From positions 281,143-345,142 of the forward strand of contig VYZB01000015.1 in the NCBI GenBank assembly GCA_013397455.1: a stretch of DNA of 64,000 bases. The letters run 5' to 3'. Position 1 is the first letter of the stretch. The number at the start of each line of letters is the position of its first letter. The translations under genes and the position numbers were made by a program. Shown in pieces: positions 25,456 through 36,539 of the stretch. This stretch comes from Crotophaga sulcirostris (lineage: Eukaryota > Chordata > Aves > Cuculiformes > Crotophagidae). The notes below the pieces were generated by a model. It made no database searches and was not told the origin of the DNA. It saw nothing but the letters and a program-made list of their open reading frames with translations.

Positions 25456-25607
25456 GTGAGAGTCTATGACCTCCTGCAGTATGAGCACGGGCCAGATGAT
25501 GTTCTGATCCTAGCTACTGATGGACTGTGGGATGTGCTGTTAAATGAAGAAGTGGCCGAAGCTATCACTAACTTCCTACCAAACTGTGACCCTGATGATC
25601 CCCACAG
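25456..25607 (+). CDS. PPM1H: PPM1H coding exon with metal-binding ATDGLWD motif (residues about 416-466)
   Basis: This 152-nt exon (50 codons plus AG of a split Arg codon) encodes VRVYDLLQYEHG, DDVLILATDGLWDVL, NEEVAEAITNFLP and NCDPDDPH(R). The Asp of ATDG falls at residue 437 when counted back from the stop in a 514-residue protein. That agrees with Asp437, a metal ligand in human PPM1H as I recall. Two splicing oddities are visible. The exon begins GTGAGAGT directly after AG, so the acceptor also looks like a donor. Its own donor AG|GTTTGT departs from the consensus. If the intron were retained, the frame would run 18 more codons to a stop at 25660-25662. Skipping the exon would shift the frame. 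Confidence 0.96.
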
Positions 25608-28235
25608 GTTTGTGCTCATCCCTGATTTTCTGTCTTCTCCATGGAAAAATGCTTTCTGGTAATGTATTTATGTAGGAAGTATGACGTGAATAACATTCAG
25701 TAAAGACACTTTCAGAAGTTGGGTGGAGCCTCTACAACAAATGCGGGAAGGTGGGGCAGGAGGGGGACATGGGAGTCTGTTACAACTCAGAATTGCCTGC
25801 CTTCAAAGGAATAGCTTTGGGATCGTGGTATCTTGCCATGGGATCCATTTTGTTTGCTGTGCAAGGTCCTGTGGAAACTGTCAGAGGCTGAGGTCTTAGA
25901 AGAACATGGCAACAGGTCTCTGTCTCCAGCAGTCATAGGTTTCCACTTAACTCTCTTCTGGATAATCCCTAAATGGTAAAGATTGTTGCTCACTAGGACA
26001 TCATCAGCACGTATCTCCCTCTCTCTCACTGTTGTATGTGTATAAATACTGCACAGTGCAATTCCCACTCATTCTTGGTCATGCTGTGACCTTAAAGCCC
26101 ACCTTCAGCAGGCTCGCTGCCCAGTGCTTCCAGCTGCAGTACAGGTGTGGTGACAAAATAGGTGGAAAATCTGACTCTGTTTCATTTAGTAGGATTCTGT
26201 TTCATTTCATAATTTTAATGTACCTCATCCTTTCCATTTTCCTGTCTTTATCACCTCTTATTTGATCAGTTTCTCTCTTTAAAACATACCATCAAGCAAC
26301 CAAGTTCCCAGACAACTTGTTAGAGCCTGTCATGAGTGAGTCCATCAGTCTGCTGCTGAGTTCAGTGTCCTCGTGTATTAAAACATTATGCTAGAGATCA
26401 GAAGTCTCTCACTTGTAAAAGGCAGGACTGTGAAAGTGGGAAGAGCTTTATCCTTCCCCAGGGACTGTTCAGGAAGAGAAGTGTGTGTTGCTCCTCAATT
26501 CAGGCCTGGCTGTTGCTGTGTTCTGTCCTCACCCTGGGCTGAAAGTGGGGAAAGGAGCTTTTATGCATCCCCAGTTGGCCTGTGGAAAGCAGAACTTCAG
26601 AAATTAGCTCTGGGATATCTCAGCATCCAAGTGAAAATACACAGGACAGTGAAAGAGCTCAAGTTACAGTTTTCTAGATGTGGCAACTCTTGAGGACATG
26701 GGGAAGCCACTGTTAAAATGCTTGGTGTTTCTCAGGTTTCTAAGTGGTCATCTTCACATGGTCAACTCTGTTCTCTGTCAGCAAATGAGATAACTGGGAC
26801 ACTCTGGCAGCCACTTGCATTTTAAAGTGAGAGTGACTCCAAAGTAACTCACGAGCATATTTACTTGCCCTGACACTTATAAACAAGGAATGCAAAATGA
26901 TATTTTGTTGTAAGCAGTCAGTCTTCAGGCAAATGAAAGGTTAGCATGAAGCTGCAACTGCAGTATTTTTACCTTTCCCGCCTCCTTGCGCTGAAGAGGA
27001 GATGTGGTATGAGTAACAGCCAGGGCGCCCCTTACTTCAGCAAGACATGGGAGCATCTCTGCCCTCTCTTTGGGAAGAGATCAGTGCACTTCCAGGGCAT
27101 CTGGCACTGTGCTATGCAGGTATGCCATTAAGGTAGGAGGAGATGACCCAACCAATTTACTTCTCATTATTTCCTAGCACTATCCAGAGGTGCTGAGGTG
27201 CTTTTTCTCTCCTTTTTGCACCCCTGAGTCTCCTGTTGCAAAGGCATCTGGTAGAAGGTAATACCTGTGCCCTGCTCTGTCTGCACTCTCATCTAGTAAT
27301 TGGGAAAGGTTGGCTTTTGCTGCTGTCCTCACTGGTCCTGTCGTGGATACAGTCTCTGTGTGTGGTGTCTGCTGTCTTCCTTTTGGTCTTTACAAAGCTG
27401 GTGATGGTCACCACGTTTGCTGCAGTAGGAATGAGAACTCGTTGTTCAATGTTATTGACTTGTTAGGTGAGTAATTTTTCATCCGTTATAAAATATCGAT
27501 AGAAATCAGAGACACTAAAAGAACAGAGGGATTTTCTTTGTTTCACTTTAGATTTATTTGTGCTGGTTTAGCCCCAGTATTTGTGGGGCATTAGTTCCTG
27601 TGTGTGCCAGCATGAGTACAGCACAGTCCAGAATTGGGCCTGCTGTATTATGAGTTAGAACAAACACAGTTATTAGTTTGACCTACTGGTCTACGAATGG
27701 ACATCTGAATTGAAAATTAATTTTTTCTTTTAAGTAACTTTGTGCCAGGTCATTTAGAGGTTTACAAATAGTGTTGCCAAGACATTTCTCATGGCAGCTT
27801 GCAAAAGGTAATTAGAGTAGTCCCTCATATAGTTTACAATGATATTTATGAAAATTACCTTTGTGGAATTGCTCTTGCTGCTTGGTTGTAAAGAATATTT
27901 AAAGGTTTAAAGTACTGTGTGAGACATTTTACGTAATTACTTCACAGTGGTCCAAATGAGGTATAACTAATGAATTTACAAGCATAGCAACTCAGACTGT
28001 GGAACCACATTCATTCCTCACTAGTCAGTGACAGGAAACTCTTGTTTGCTGTGTTATCAGTGTTATGTTTAAAGGAAATCTTATCCCACAAAATGTCAGG
28101 TTCTGTGATGGGTGTAGTGACATAGCTTGTGGTTAAGTGACTAGCTGGAAATGTAAAATCTCTAGGGATGTAGAAAACTTGACAGAGACTTGTCCCCTGT
28201 GTTTGATAATGATGTGGTCTTCTGGAGAACCTACC

Positions 28236-28298
28236 TGTGGAGCAGACCCTGTGTCCATCTGACCCAGTAGCCTACTTACTCCCTGACAGTAACATGTT
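28236..28298 (+). repeat. probable ancient L3/CR1-like retroposon remnant
   Basis: The words GCAGACCCTGTGTCCATCTG, ACCCAGTAGCC and CCCTGACAGTAACATG resemble the widespread sauropsid repeat segment GGTCAGACC..GGTCCATCTAGCCCAGTA..CGACAGTGGC. The match is by eye, with many substitutions. A 24-base A run follows directly, which could be the tail of a retroposed copy or an unrelated A tract. Confidence 0.4.

Positions 28299-28322
<24 letters not shown>
28299..28322 (+). repeat. poly(A) tract (24 bp)
   Basis: This is an unbroken run of 24 A within the last PPM1H intron. It directly follows a probable retroposon remnant and may be its tail. Confidence 0.95.
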
Positions 28323-28329
<7 letters not shown>

Positions 28330-30020
28330 AAAATAACACCAGAAAAAAAGCTAGGGGAAGATTTTAGAGCTGCAGAGTACTTATCTGTTACGCAGTTAGC
28401 TCTTTGAGAGAACAATATCCTTCCCATTTGAATTAGAAGTCATTTTATAGCCTGATAGGTAAGAGCTTACAGCCCTTGAATGCTCTTGGGACTCTCTTCT
28501 GCTAATATTTACTGTCAGAACTGTGAGTGTTTGTTACCCACAGAAAAACATCTTAGAATCCTGTCAAATGGAACATGTGCCTGAGCATCTCCAAGTGCAG
28601 GGAAAGCAAAACCCTGAGTCTGTCTTCACCCAGACATGCAGACAGAGCCTCAAGGGATTTGGGCAACTGGTGATGGCCACAGACTTGATTAGAGATCACT
28701 TCCACTGCAAGGGCTGCGATGGTGTGAAGAAGCTAGGGGGAAGCTGGATTTCTTAACCAGCTCATTTCTTCTGGGTATTGTGGCAGACAAAGCATGAAGG
28801 GGACCCTGAGTGAAGAACAGGTGGTAGCGACACACTGCTGCTTTCCATACATCATCCCTCTGAAGACGTAGGAAGATAGAGTAGCATGACTCTTACCCGT
28901 TTCCTTTAGCTGCGTTTTTGCAGGTTTCCCCACTGACCTTGGGAATCTTTTATTTCTCGTCCTCCCTTCTATCCTTTCTCATTCCCTCTCACACTCTCTC
29001 ATACTACCTAGAGATGTATGAGGATGCTGGGGAGTTGCTCCACCTCTGCTAGGTGTGAGAAGATAAGAAGCTGCTCAGACAGCAGCACGTTTCACCCACT
29101 GTCACCATTTCTCCTGCAGTACTTTTGCTGATCAATACTGAAAGCTTCAGCAGAAGAAAAAAAAACCCATATATTTGTTCTTAAAACACGAAAGTTGTAT
29201 TCCAGCGAGGCTGTTCATTAGGAGGAAGTGGATACTTTAAAACTACTTCAGCAGTTCTCTAATGCTGTCTCGACAGCTGAATCCCAAGTTCACAGCAGTG
29301 GAGAATAAAGCATTTGGTAATGGACTGCTACTGCTATTCATCTCCAGGTGAGAGAGACTCACCCTTTCTCCTTTAGTGCCAAGTTGAACAGCATCGCTTC
29401 AGTTCAGCTCTACACAAGGAGAGGAATATGTTACCTTGCTGCTTGCCTTCACCTGCTCCTTTTCCTTTGCTTCGACGTGCTGCTTTTCTTGTGTATTTCA
29501 TATTTCACAGGCTGTCTATGAGAGAATTTCTGGTTTATTAAAATTCCTTTTTTTTTTTATCTTGCCCTCTCCAAAAATTAAGCAGCAAGAGCTTTACACA
29601 ATCAAGAGTAATATTCATTCTTTTGTACTCTTTAGATGTGGGGAGCCCTTGTTAATTAGAAAAAGAGGGAAAGCAAACTTTTCTTCCACAATGATGGATG
29701 TTTTCTTCTTTTAAATTCTGACAACAGCTAAGAAATCCTTGGAAAAGATGTTCTTAGTCAAAATTCACTCAGCATCAGACATGCTGTGAATAAATATTCC
29801 AGTTTCTCACTTGCCATGTGGAGTCCTTTTGTTCGTTAGTCCTGCATCTGATTTGGGGGTTTGGGAACTAGAGAGTGCAAGTATATATGTTTGGAATTTT
29901 TTCCCCTTAGAAAATACAATTTAATGTTGCATCAGGAAAGTACAGGCAGTGCTTCTTGTTACGTTCTGCCTTTATACCTTGAGGTCATTGGTGCAGACTT
30001 ATCTTGGAACCTGCAGGCAA

Positions 30021-30053
30021 TGTGCATGTGTGTGTGTGCACGTGTGTGTGTGT
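30021..30053 (+). repeat. TG/TGCA microsatellite
   Basis: Alternating TG units interrupted by two TGCA/CACG steps cover about 33 bp in the last PPM1H intron. Confidence 0.9.
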
Positions 30054-31683
30054 TAGAGCTCATGCCTTGCACCCTTCTCCTATCGTTAAAATAAATCTCT
30101 TGTCAAAAGTAGTGAGGGCTGGACATTTTTTCATTCAGTACCATTAGGAGCAGGGGGAGCATTGCTTCTGTACAACATTACTTGGATTTAACATCAAACC
30201 TCTTGGGTAGTCAGATGCTGGCTTATTTGCATTGAAGAAATCCTTCTAGTAGAGCAAATCTATTCCTGGTTCAAAGGAGTCATTTGAGTTTAAGGCACCA
30301 AAATTGTAGAAACAGAATGTAATTGGGGCTTTTCCTTCTTTTATCCCCAGAGAGTGAATAAAGTCTCTACTCATATAAATTACCATTTAATAATGGTGAG
30401 AACTTCTGGGGTTAGAACAGAACCAGAACAGGTTGGGTCCAGAACTGTATAAACATTCCCACCTACAGCTCCCTTGCTCCTGATCAATAGAGATGCCGTT
30501 CTTTCCCGTTGCTCAGATGAGGTCTGAGCAAATAATTCCTGGCTATGGGTCCTACCTAGAAAAGAGGGTCTTGAAATGCAAGCCCTTGTTGTCCCTCTAC
30601 AGAGGTGTGATTTGCTTCTGCTGACCTGTGTGTTTGACTTCATAGAGCACTGCATCATCTTAGAGGTTGATAGTTATGCTTTAAATAAAACACAAGCACG
30701 CACAATATTGAACTGTTTTTTCTCGTCAGTCTTATAAATGATTAATTTTTAATTAGCAAACAAATTCAAAACATCTCAGCCAGGTGTTGGACTGATGGAG
30801 GAAAAACAGGTGACAGTAGCTGTTCACCCATAATGAACAGGTAAAACAATAAGGGAGTACATGACAGAGCACTGTCTGTGCACCCACTTTTGGACTCTGA
30901 CACCCTTCTGCACCCAGGCAGCATCTGCTCTTTTTTTCAGGACAGAAAACGACTCCCATAAATCCAATGCTGCTCAGTACAGGCTGGGAGTTTTGAAGCA
31001 ACATGAAACTTGGTATTTCACTAAATTAAGGACTTGACAACTCACATTCACACAGTTTTCATTGAACTCATAAATGGGAAAGGAATGTGTGACACTGTTA
31101 ATCTGACTGTATTATCTGTAAGCTTCCTTTCCAGTTTCAAAATAAGAGACTTAAAAATCATTCTTATGGTCAAGGAAAACAGACAAGTTATTCTAGTTGT
31201 TTTAAAACGTAATTTGGATATTGGCTTCAGTGCTCTATTTCTTGCTTTCAAATCACTTTGTTATAGTTTAATAGTTGAGCCATGTTTACCTTGAGGTGTT
31301 TCAGTGAACAAGAGTGTGACTTTCAACAGCAAGTAGTGTTCTTTGGGGTCCTTAATTTTTCAGACTTGTAGGAAGCCAGTTTGTTAAGGCAATTGTGTTA
31401 GTATTTTTCTGAAAACTGGTGAAGCCAGGCACTCAAAATGACCAGTGACTTTTTGATCGATTGGTGCCTGTCAAACACCTTTAGTTTCTGATGCAGGACA
31501 TGTCACAGAACTGGAAGGGGTTGCTTTGTGGGTGGGTGTGCCATGGATCACATTTCTCCTGCCTGCTTCTAAAACACTGGGCAGATTGTCCTGGTAGCTC
31601 ACAACAGTATATCTAGCAGGCTGTGCTAGATGACTTGCCTCATGAAGATAAGCACTCCCTGGCTGTGTTCTGCCTTTCCACAG

Positions 31684-31831
31684 GTACACGCTGGCGGCTC
31701 AGGATCTGGTGATGCGAGCCAGAGGAGTGCTGAAGGACCGGGGCTGGCGAATATCCAATGACAGGCTGGGCTCTGGAGATGACATCTCTGTCTACGTTAT
31801 CCCCTTAATACACGGGAATAAACAGTCATGA
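31684..31831 (+). CDS. PPM1H: PPM1H terminal coding exon with GSGDD motif and stop (residues about 466-514)
   Basis: One base completes the split Arg codon. Then come 48 codons and TGA at 31829-31831: YTLAAQDLVMRARG, VLKDRGWRISNDR, LGSGDDISVYVIP and LIHGNKQS. The first Asp of GSGDD counts to residue 498 in a 514-residue chain, matching the Asp498 metal ligand described for human PPM1H. The GDDISVYV strand is the last conserved PP2C motif. The acceptor is TTTCCACAG. The end of the protein is intact and has the normal length. The only clear change near the C-terminus is Gln where I recall Leu in human. Confidence 0.97.
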
Positions 31832-33828
31832 AAGAAACATCAAGAGTGGTTGTGGGACAGGAATCTTCTGGGGAAGGACCTGTAAGAGACAATGTTTTTG
31901 GCTATCTGATCAGGACACTTCCAGTTGATGTAATCTATTCAAAACTAATGCTGGAGGGGTATTTTTCTGCCCGAAAGGTAGGGCTCTGCACATATACTGT
32001 ATATGATTAAAGATAACCATTAAGATTACAATTTCCCTATAGAAATGGTTTTGGTGCTTGACAGGAATGGGATTTAAGTGCTGCTAGCATATTATGGATT
32101 CTGTTGTCCCTCCAAAAGGAGAATTTTTTTTTTCTCAGTTTACTGTGTAGCTTGGAAGAGCCATTTCAGTCTTGAAAGTAGAAGCGGGTATGAGAAGCCA
32201 AGGATGCTCATGAAGTCTACCCCCAGATACTCAGAAGGTGGCCTGGGTCACATCTCATTTAAAAATACCTATATATACATATATGAGACTCAAGAGTTTT
32301 CTTCTTTCAAAAAGTTACATTCATGACTTATCTATGGACAACTTCAAACTCGTGTAATCCTTCGAACACCCATTTTCCTCTCCTGTCTCTTCTTCAGTAG
32401 ACTATACTCCTGTATTTTAGTAGGAAAACGGAAATTGTTTTCAATGTGACTGTGCCTGTTTACTGCAGCTAAAACAGCCACTTGCAAGATTGTCCAGGAG
32501 AAATATATCACAGTTCTGTATGGCAAGATGTATTCTGGTGTGAGGAGTTGCTCATCAAGATTCTGCTGTGTGTATGCCATGGTTATACAGAGCACGCAAA
32601 CTCAGCTTTATGTGATGTTTACCTGAAGGCTGTGTTTTTGGAGGGATCAGAGGTTTTCACTCATTGAATGGTTCTGCCTGCTTCAGCCTGTTGAAAAGAT
32701 CCCTGACCATACAGCTTTCACATCAGTTGGAATTCAGTAAATTTATGAGGGCTCCTGAGTGTATTTTTGGTTGGGTTCCTACTTGAAGTGGTGGTATTGT
32801 TGCTGTTACCAATTTGCGTACCCAGATAGTGATCTATTTAAAAGTCATTCACTTCTTCCTGCCTCTCTTATTATTCAGTATACCTTTGCCTGCTTGACTT
32901 GGTGATCAGAAAGTGACAGCTTATATCTTTGTCCTCTTGGTATTGAGGACTGTAGTCAAGGATCAAAAGGTGACTCTGATAGGTACAAGCCCTTGGCTAG
33001 CTTTAGCAGCTCTTTTCTGAGCAGTGATGAATCAATTTAAATAAAGAAAATCAGAGTAAAACATTATCAGGATGAAAGCAATAGTCCAAGAGGGAACCAA
33101 GTGAGCAAATCTGCATCTTAACTGGGCTCCCTGTTCTTCAAGCAGGCAGCTTGCTTACTTCATTGGCAGGAGTTGAAGAAAAAAAAAATTGGGAAGTTTT
33201 AGCATACATGCAGGTATATTGGCTGGGGAGCCCAGTTCAACCTAACTTGCCCCAAAACTATTTTCTTTTGGAGCTGCTCATCTGGTTCATACTTCTTGGA
33301 TAGCCCAAAGACACGGAGCTGACAATTGTACGGCATATGGACTAGGCAGCTCACAAATGCTGTGTCCTTTCCAAAGGAGGAGGAGGATGCTGTGGCCTTT
33401 GCAAGTACATGTGCAGCAGTCTCAGTGGATTTAAACTACTCTTGCTCTAAATCTCTAGACCCAGTAGGAGTTTCAGGTTGAGAGCAGGTGATGCAGTGTG
33501 TGTAATGGCTCAAACATGCAGCAAACTGCATGATTTTAGCCTCAAAAAACTGTTCTGTGCATTCCCCAGCGCTTGCGTGTGACAAAGCTGTGCAGAACAC
33601 AGATGTTTTGTGTTCTACAGCTTCAACATAAATCAGTGGCATATCTGATTATGTGTTGTCATGCTTTATCTAGTCTTTCCTTCCTTCCCCCCCGCCCCTT
33701 TACCTCTTTTTCAGTGTGCAACTGGGTGAAAAGAAAAATTTGGAGTCTAGAATATTTTTCACATTGCCCCTCATATGCTTTGAAGTTTAAGCAAGAGATC
33801 TACTCTTGCACTTTTTTTTTTTTGGCCT

Positions 33829-33834
33829 AATAAA
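33829..33834 (+). terminator. PPM1H: candidate proximal polyadenylation signal
   Basis: AATAAA at about 2.0 kb into the 3' UTR is followed within 30-60 bp by a T/GT-rich stretch (GCTCTGTGTAACTCCTGTTGTCTC). It could give a shorter PPM1H transcript. Confidence 0.4.
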
Positions 33835-36101
33835 CTTGTAAACGTGCTTTTCATGCTCTGTGTAACTCCTGTTGTCTCTTCGCAAATGCAGTTGTGTAGT
33901 CCTCTAGCAATTCAAATCCTCTTTCACAAAGAAACGAATGCTGGCAATGCCAGCAGAGTCGTCTGAACAACAAAGAAGCTGGTGCTTCCTGGTACCAACT
34001 ACGAGTCCAAGTCAAATACTTCAGTGCCCATACATTGTTAGTCTTCATTATTTGGTAATATGGTGTCAACACATACCAGTCATTATAAAACGACTGAGCA
34101 CAATGTGGTGGAATTAAATTTCCAGTGTAGCCAAAATTTAAAAGTGAAAATTCAAGGCAATGCAGCTTTGCACTCGAGGGTGTTTTTAAACATACCCCTG
34201 GAGAGATGGCATAGCCAGGTGCATGACCTGGTGGGAGCAAACTTGCTGGTGACTTCTCAGAGCAAATTCTCGTGGGTGCTGGTATGGCTTTGTGAATCAG
34301 CCTCCACTATGTTTGTTGTTCATCTGAGGTATTGTGGTCAGTCAGCCTGTTCTCTGCAGTGACTGGGCCCAGGTCGAGCTGTGTTAGCTGCCAGCCCCTC
34401 TCCTGGATAGTGCGGAAGTACAGCATCAGCAATTAATATCAATTAGCATCAATTAATAAATTCTGAGAACTTTAAAGATTAATAAAAAATTTCCTGTGCC
34501 GATGTATGTGACTGCAACTATGCTGTGATGCTTTTTGTTTTGCTTTTTTATAAAGTATCTGTTATACATTTACATACTTGCCTCCCTAGAGTGTCTCTGG
34601 TACGTCTCTGACACGCTGCGTCAGTACTTGGGCTTTCACTTCTACCTGCTCTTGGTAGGAGCTTCTTATGTGCCTGCATTGTGGTCTGTGCTCTGCTTCA
34701 AGGCATGGTATAAATACATATACACCAAAGCATCATATGAATAGGAGACAGGAGTCACTTATTGGGGAGGTATTATGTGAGAAGCAAAAATAACTAAAAG
34801 CATTTCCAAATCCCTTTATAGGTTGAATTGTTTCAGGAGTCACAGCATTAGGAACCACTAATGGCAGGGAAGATCCAAGGTGCACAATACCATTTTTCAG
34901 ATAGGCACAGAATGGATATTGCCATTTGCAGATATGCAGCTGCTCTAGGGCTCAGTGAAGATCTTGATTCAGGAGCAGACAGCTCGTCTCCTCAAACTGA
35001 AGTAAGCTGGGCACCAAGTCCAAATTTTGGATCCCTAGCTTGTCATCTCAGTTACTGCCTGATGCCGGCAGCACTATGGCTTTTTCCCAGTGAAGTTCCC
35101 TTAGTACCCAAAACTGTTTATGCCTTAGCAGCGAGGAACCTCAGTCCTGAGTTACATCTGTATTCATATTGCTCTGGCACAGCGCTGTGCCCTTACCTGT
35201 ACGTAGGCACTGCTTAGAAAGTCAGGCAAGTTCTTGTCCTTCCTTGGGCAACAACAAGGCAAGGAGGTGGTATTCAGGTTAGCTGACAGTGCAGTGTAAC
35301 ACTGTCTTCTGGTCCCTGCTCCAGTCTAGTTTCTAGAAACTCAAACCCAAGAAGTTTCTACCATTCTGTGAATACAGCTGCAGAAGGTAGTGTAGCCACT
35401 TCCAACATTTTTCTCTTGCACTACAGCCTAAAATCTTTGTTTGAGTAAGGTGCACAGCCATCCTTTAGTACATTAAGGCCATGATGCTTTCATGAACACA
35501 GAAGCGTATTGTCAGCCCCAGTGGTCAGTGGCCTCATGCTGGAGAAAGAGGGTTTTTTTATTAAATTCTAAAAAACAACAGGGCTAACAAGCTGAAGGAA
35601 AAGTGGTCAGAGTCTGCTGTTTGCAGTGGATTTCCATGGTAAGGTTACTTCCATGTTAAAATATGACAAGAGAGGTCTGGGAGATACAGTCAACTCTGTC
35701 CCTCCAGGATATTTTTGGAGAACTGCACTTGATGTTTGGGAAGATGTTGGCTTTGAACTTTTGCTAGGTTTTTAAAGAACACTACACACTACAAGCAAAT
35801 CTGCTGTGTTTCTTCCTGCCTCAGTGTTTTGCTTTTATTTTACATTTTATGTACAAATACTTTCAACATTTTTGTATCAAACATGAATTGCAAACTGCGT
35901 GGAATTGTTGTTCTTCTCTGACATTTTTGCTATGTAAATAGTTTTTCTCCATGTGTCTTAGATGAAGACATAGTGATGTGGCTACCATAGAGAGAGTGAC
36001 TGAACAATGCCGTAACTGTGCTGCTGTATTTCTACCTGTGATGTACTTGAAGGAGGATGCCCTCATCCACCTCCACTCTCATTCCTTTTTTTTCTCTTGT
36101 T

Positions 36102-36160
36102 TGTTTTGGGGTTTTTTTTGGTTAGGGTTTTGGGGGTTTTGTTTTGGTTTGTTTTGTTTT
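36102..36160 (+). repeat. G/T-rich low-complexity tract in the 3' UTR
   Basis: A purely G/T segment apart from a single A. It contains G runs GGGG, GGG and GGGGG plus several GG steps separated by T runs. In the transcript it could form a two- or three-layer G-quadruplex. It may alternatively be expanded simple sequence. Confidence 0.8.
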
Positions 36161-36502
36161 ATTAATTAACCATCACTGGTGGTGTTCTTTCATAGATGTC
36201 TTATTTTGATTTGGGTTTTTTTTTAATAGCTGCCACCTTTTTGTTTCCTTCATTGGAGAAATCATCCTGTTTTGAGATCTATACAACTGTCTAGGTTTTT
36301 TATGTCATGAAGCATGGAGGACCTGCTGAAGGAAGATGTTTTGGACCAATGTACTTCTGCTTTGTGACTGTGAAATGTTAATCTTTTTGTAACCTAAGAA
36401 CAAAAAATGTTTAGTAAAGGGATATATTTTGTGTTTTTGGAACTTTTCAGTGCAATGAACAAAAGAGGAAGATGCTGAAGAAGTGTATGCGCAAAGTTTT
36501 AA

Positions 36503-36508
36503 AATAAA
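36503..36508 (+). terminator. PPM1H: distal PPM1H polyadenylation signal
   Basis: AATAAA lies in an AT-rich stretch (TTTTAAAATAAAATTTTAAA). A GT-rich element follows about 65 bp later, and sequence after it loses UTR-like texture. This makes it the best candidate for the main transcript end. Confidence 0.7.
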
Positions 36509-36539
36509 ATTTTAAATTATATATATCCATCTATATAAT

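Larger units (their letters stand above)
25608..31683 (+). other. PPM1H: PPM1H last intron (6.1 kb)
   Basis: The intron holds a probable old retroposon remnant at 28,236-28,298 followed by a 24-A tract, and a TG repeat at about 30,021-30,053. No coding exon is recognisable. The acceptor is CTTTCCACAG, joining a one-base start (G) that completes the Arg codon. Confidence 0.85.
1..36530 (+). other. PPM1H: PPM1H gene body, 3' half (partial)
   Basis: Five exons with correct GT/AG borders and compatible phases join into one open frame ending in a stop, followed by a long 3' UTR. The joined peptide corresponds to about residues 319-514 of PPM1H, a metal-dependent PP2C-type Ser/Thr phosphatase known to dephosphorylate Rab8A and Rab10 at the site phosphorylated by LRRK2. 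The gene begins left of the window: the promoter, the N-terminal exons and part of the catalytic core are missing. If the ten-exon human structure holds (from memory), these are exons 6-10. The paralogues PPM1J and PPM1M share the fold, but the C-terminal end IPLIHGNK-S is the PPM1H form as I remember it. Confidence 0.95.
31832..36530 (+). other. PPM1H: PPM1H 3' untranslated region (about 4.7 kb)
   Basis: No coding frame follows the stop. AATAAA signals occur at 33040, 33829, 34455, 34481 and 36503. The last is followed by a GT-rich stretch (CTCTGTGTGTATTAC, near 36,575), as expected at the distal cleavage site. The length agrees with the multi-kilobase PPM1H 3' UTR in mammals. Visible RNA elements include one exact Pumilio-type site TGTAAATA at 35933-35940, a let-7 6-mer seed match TACCTC at 33701-33706, and a G/T-rich tract at 36102-36160. 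The cleavage point is estimated at 10-30 bases after 36508. Confidence 0.85.
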
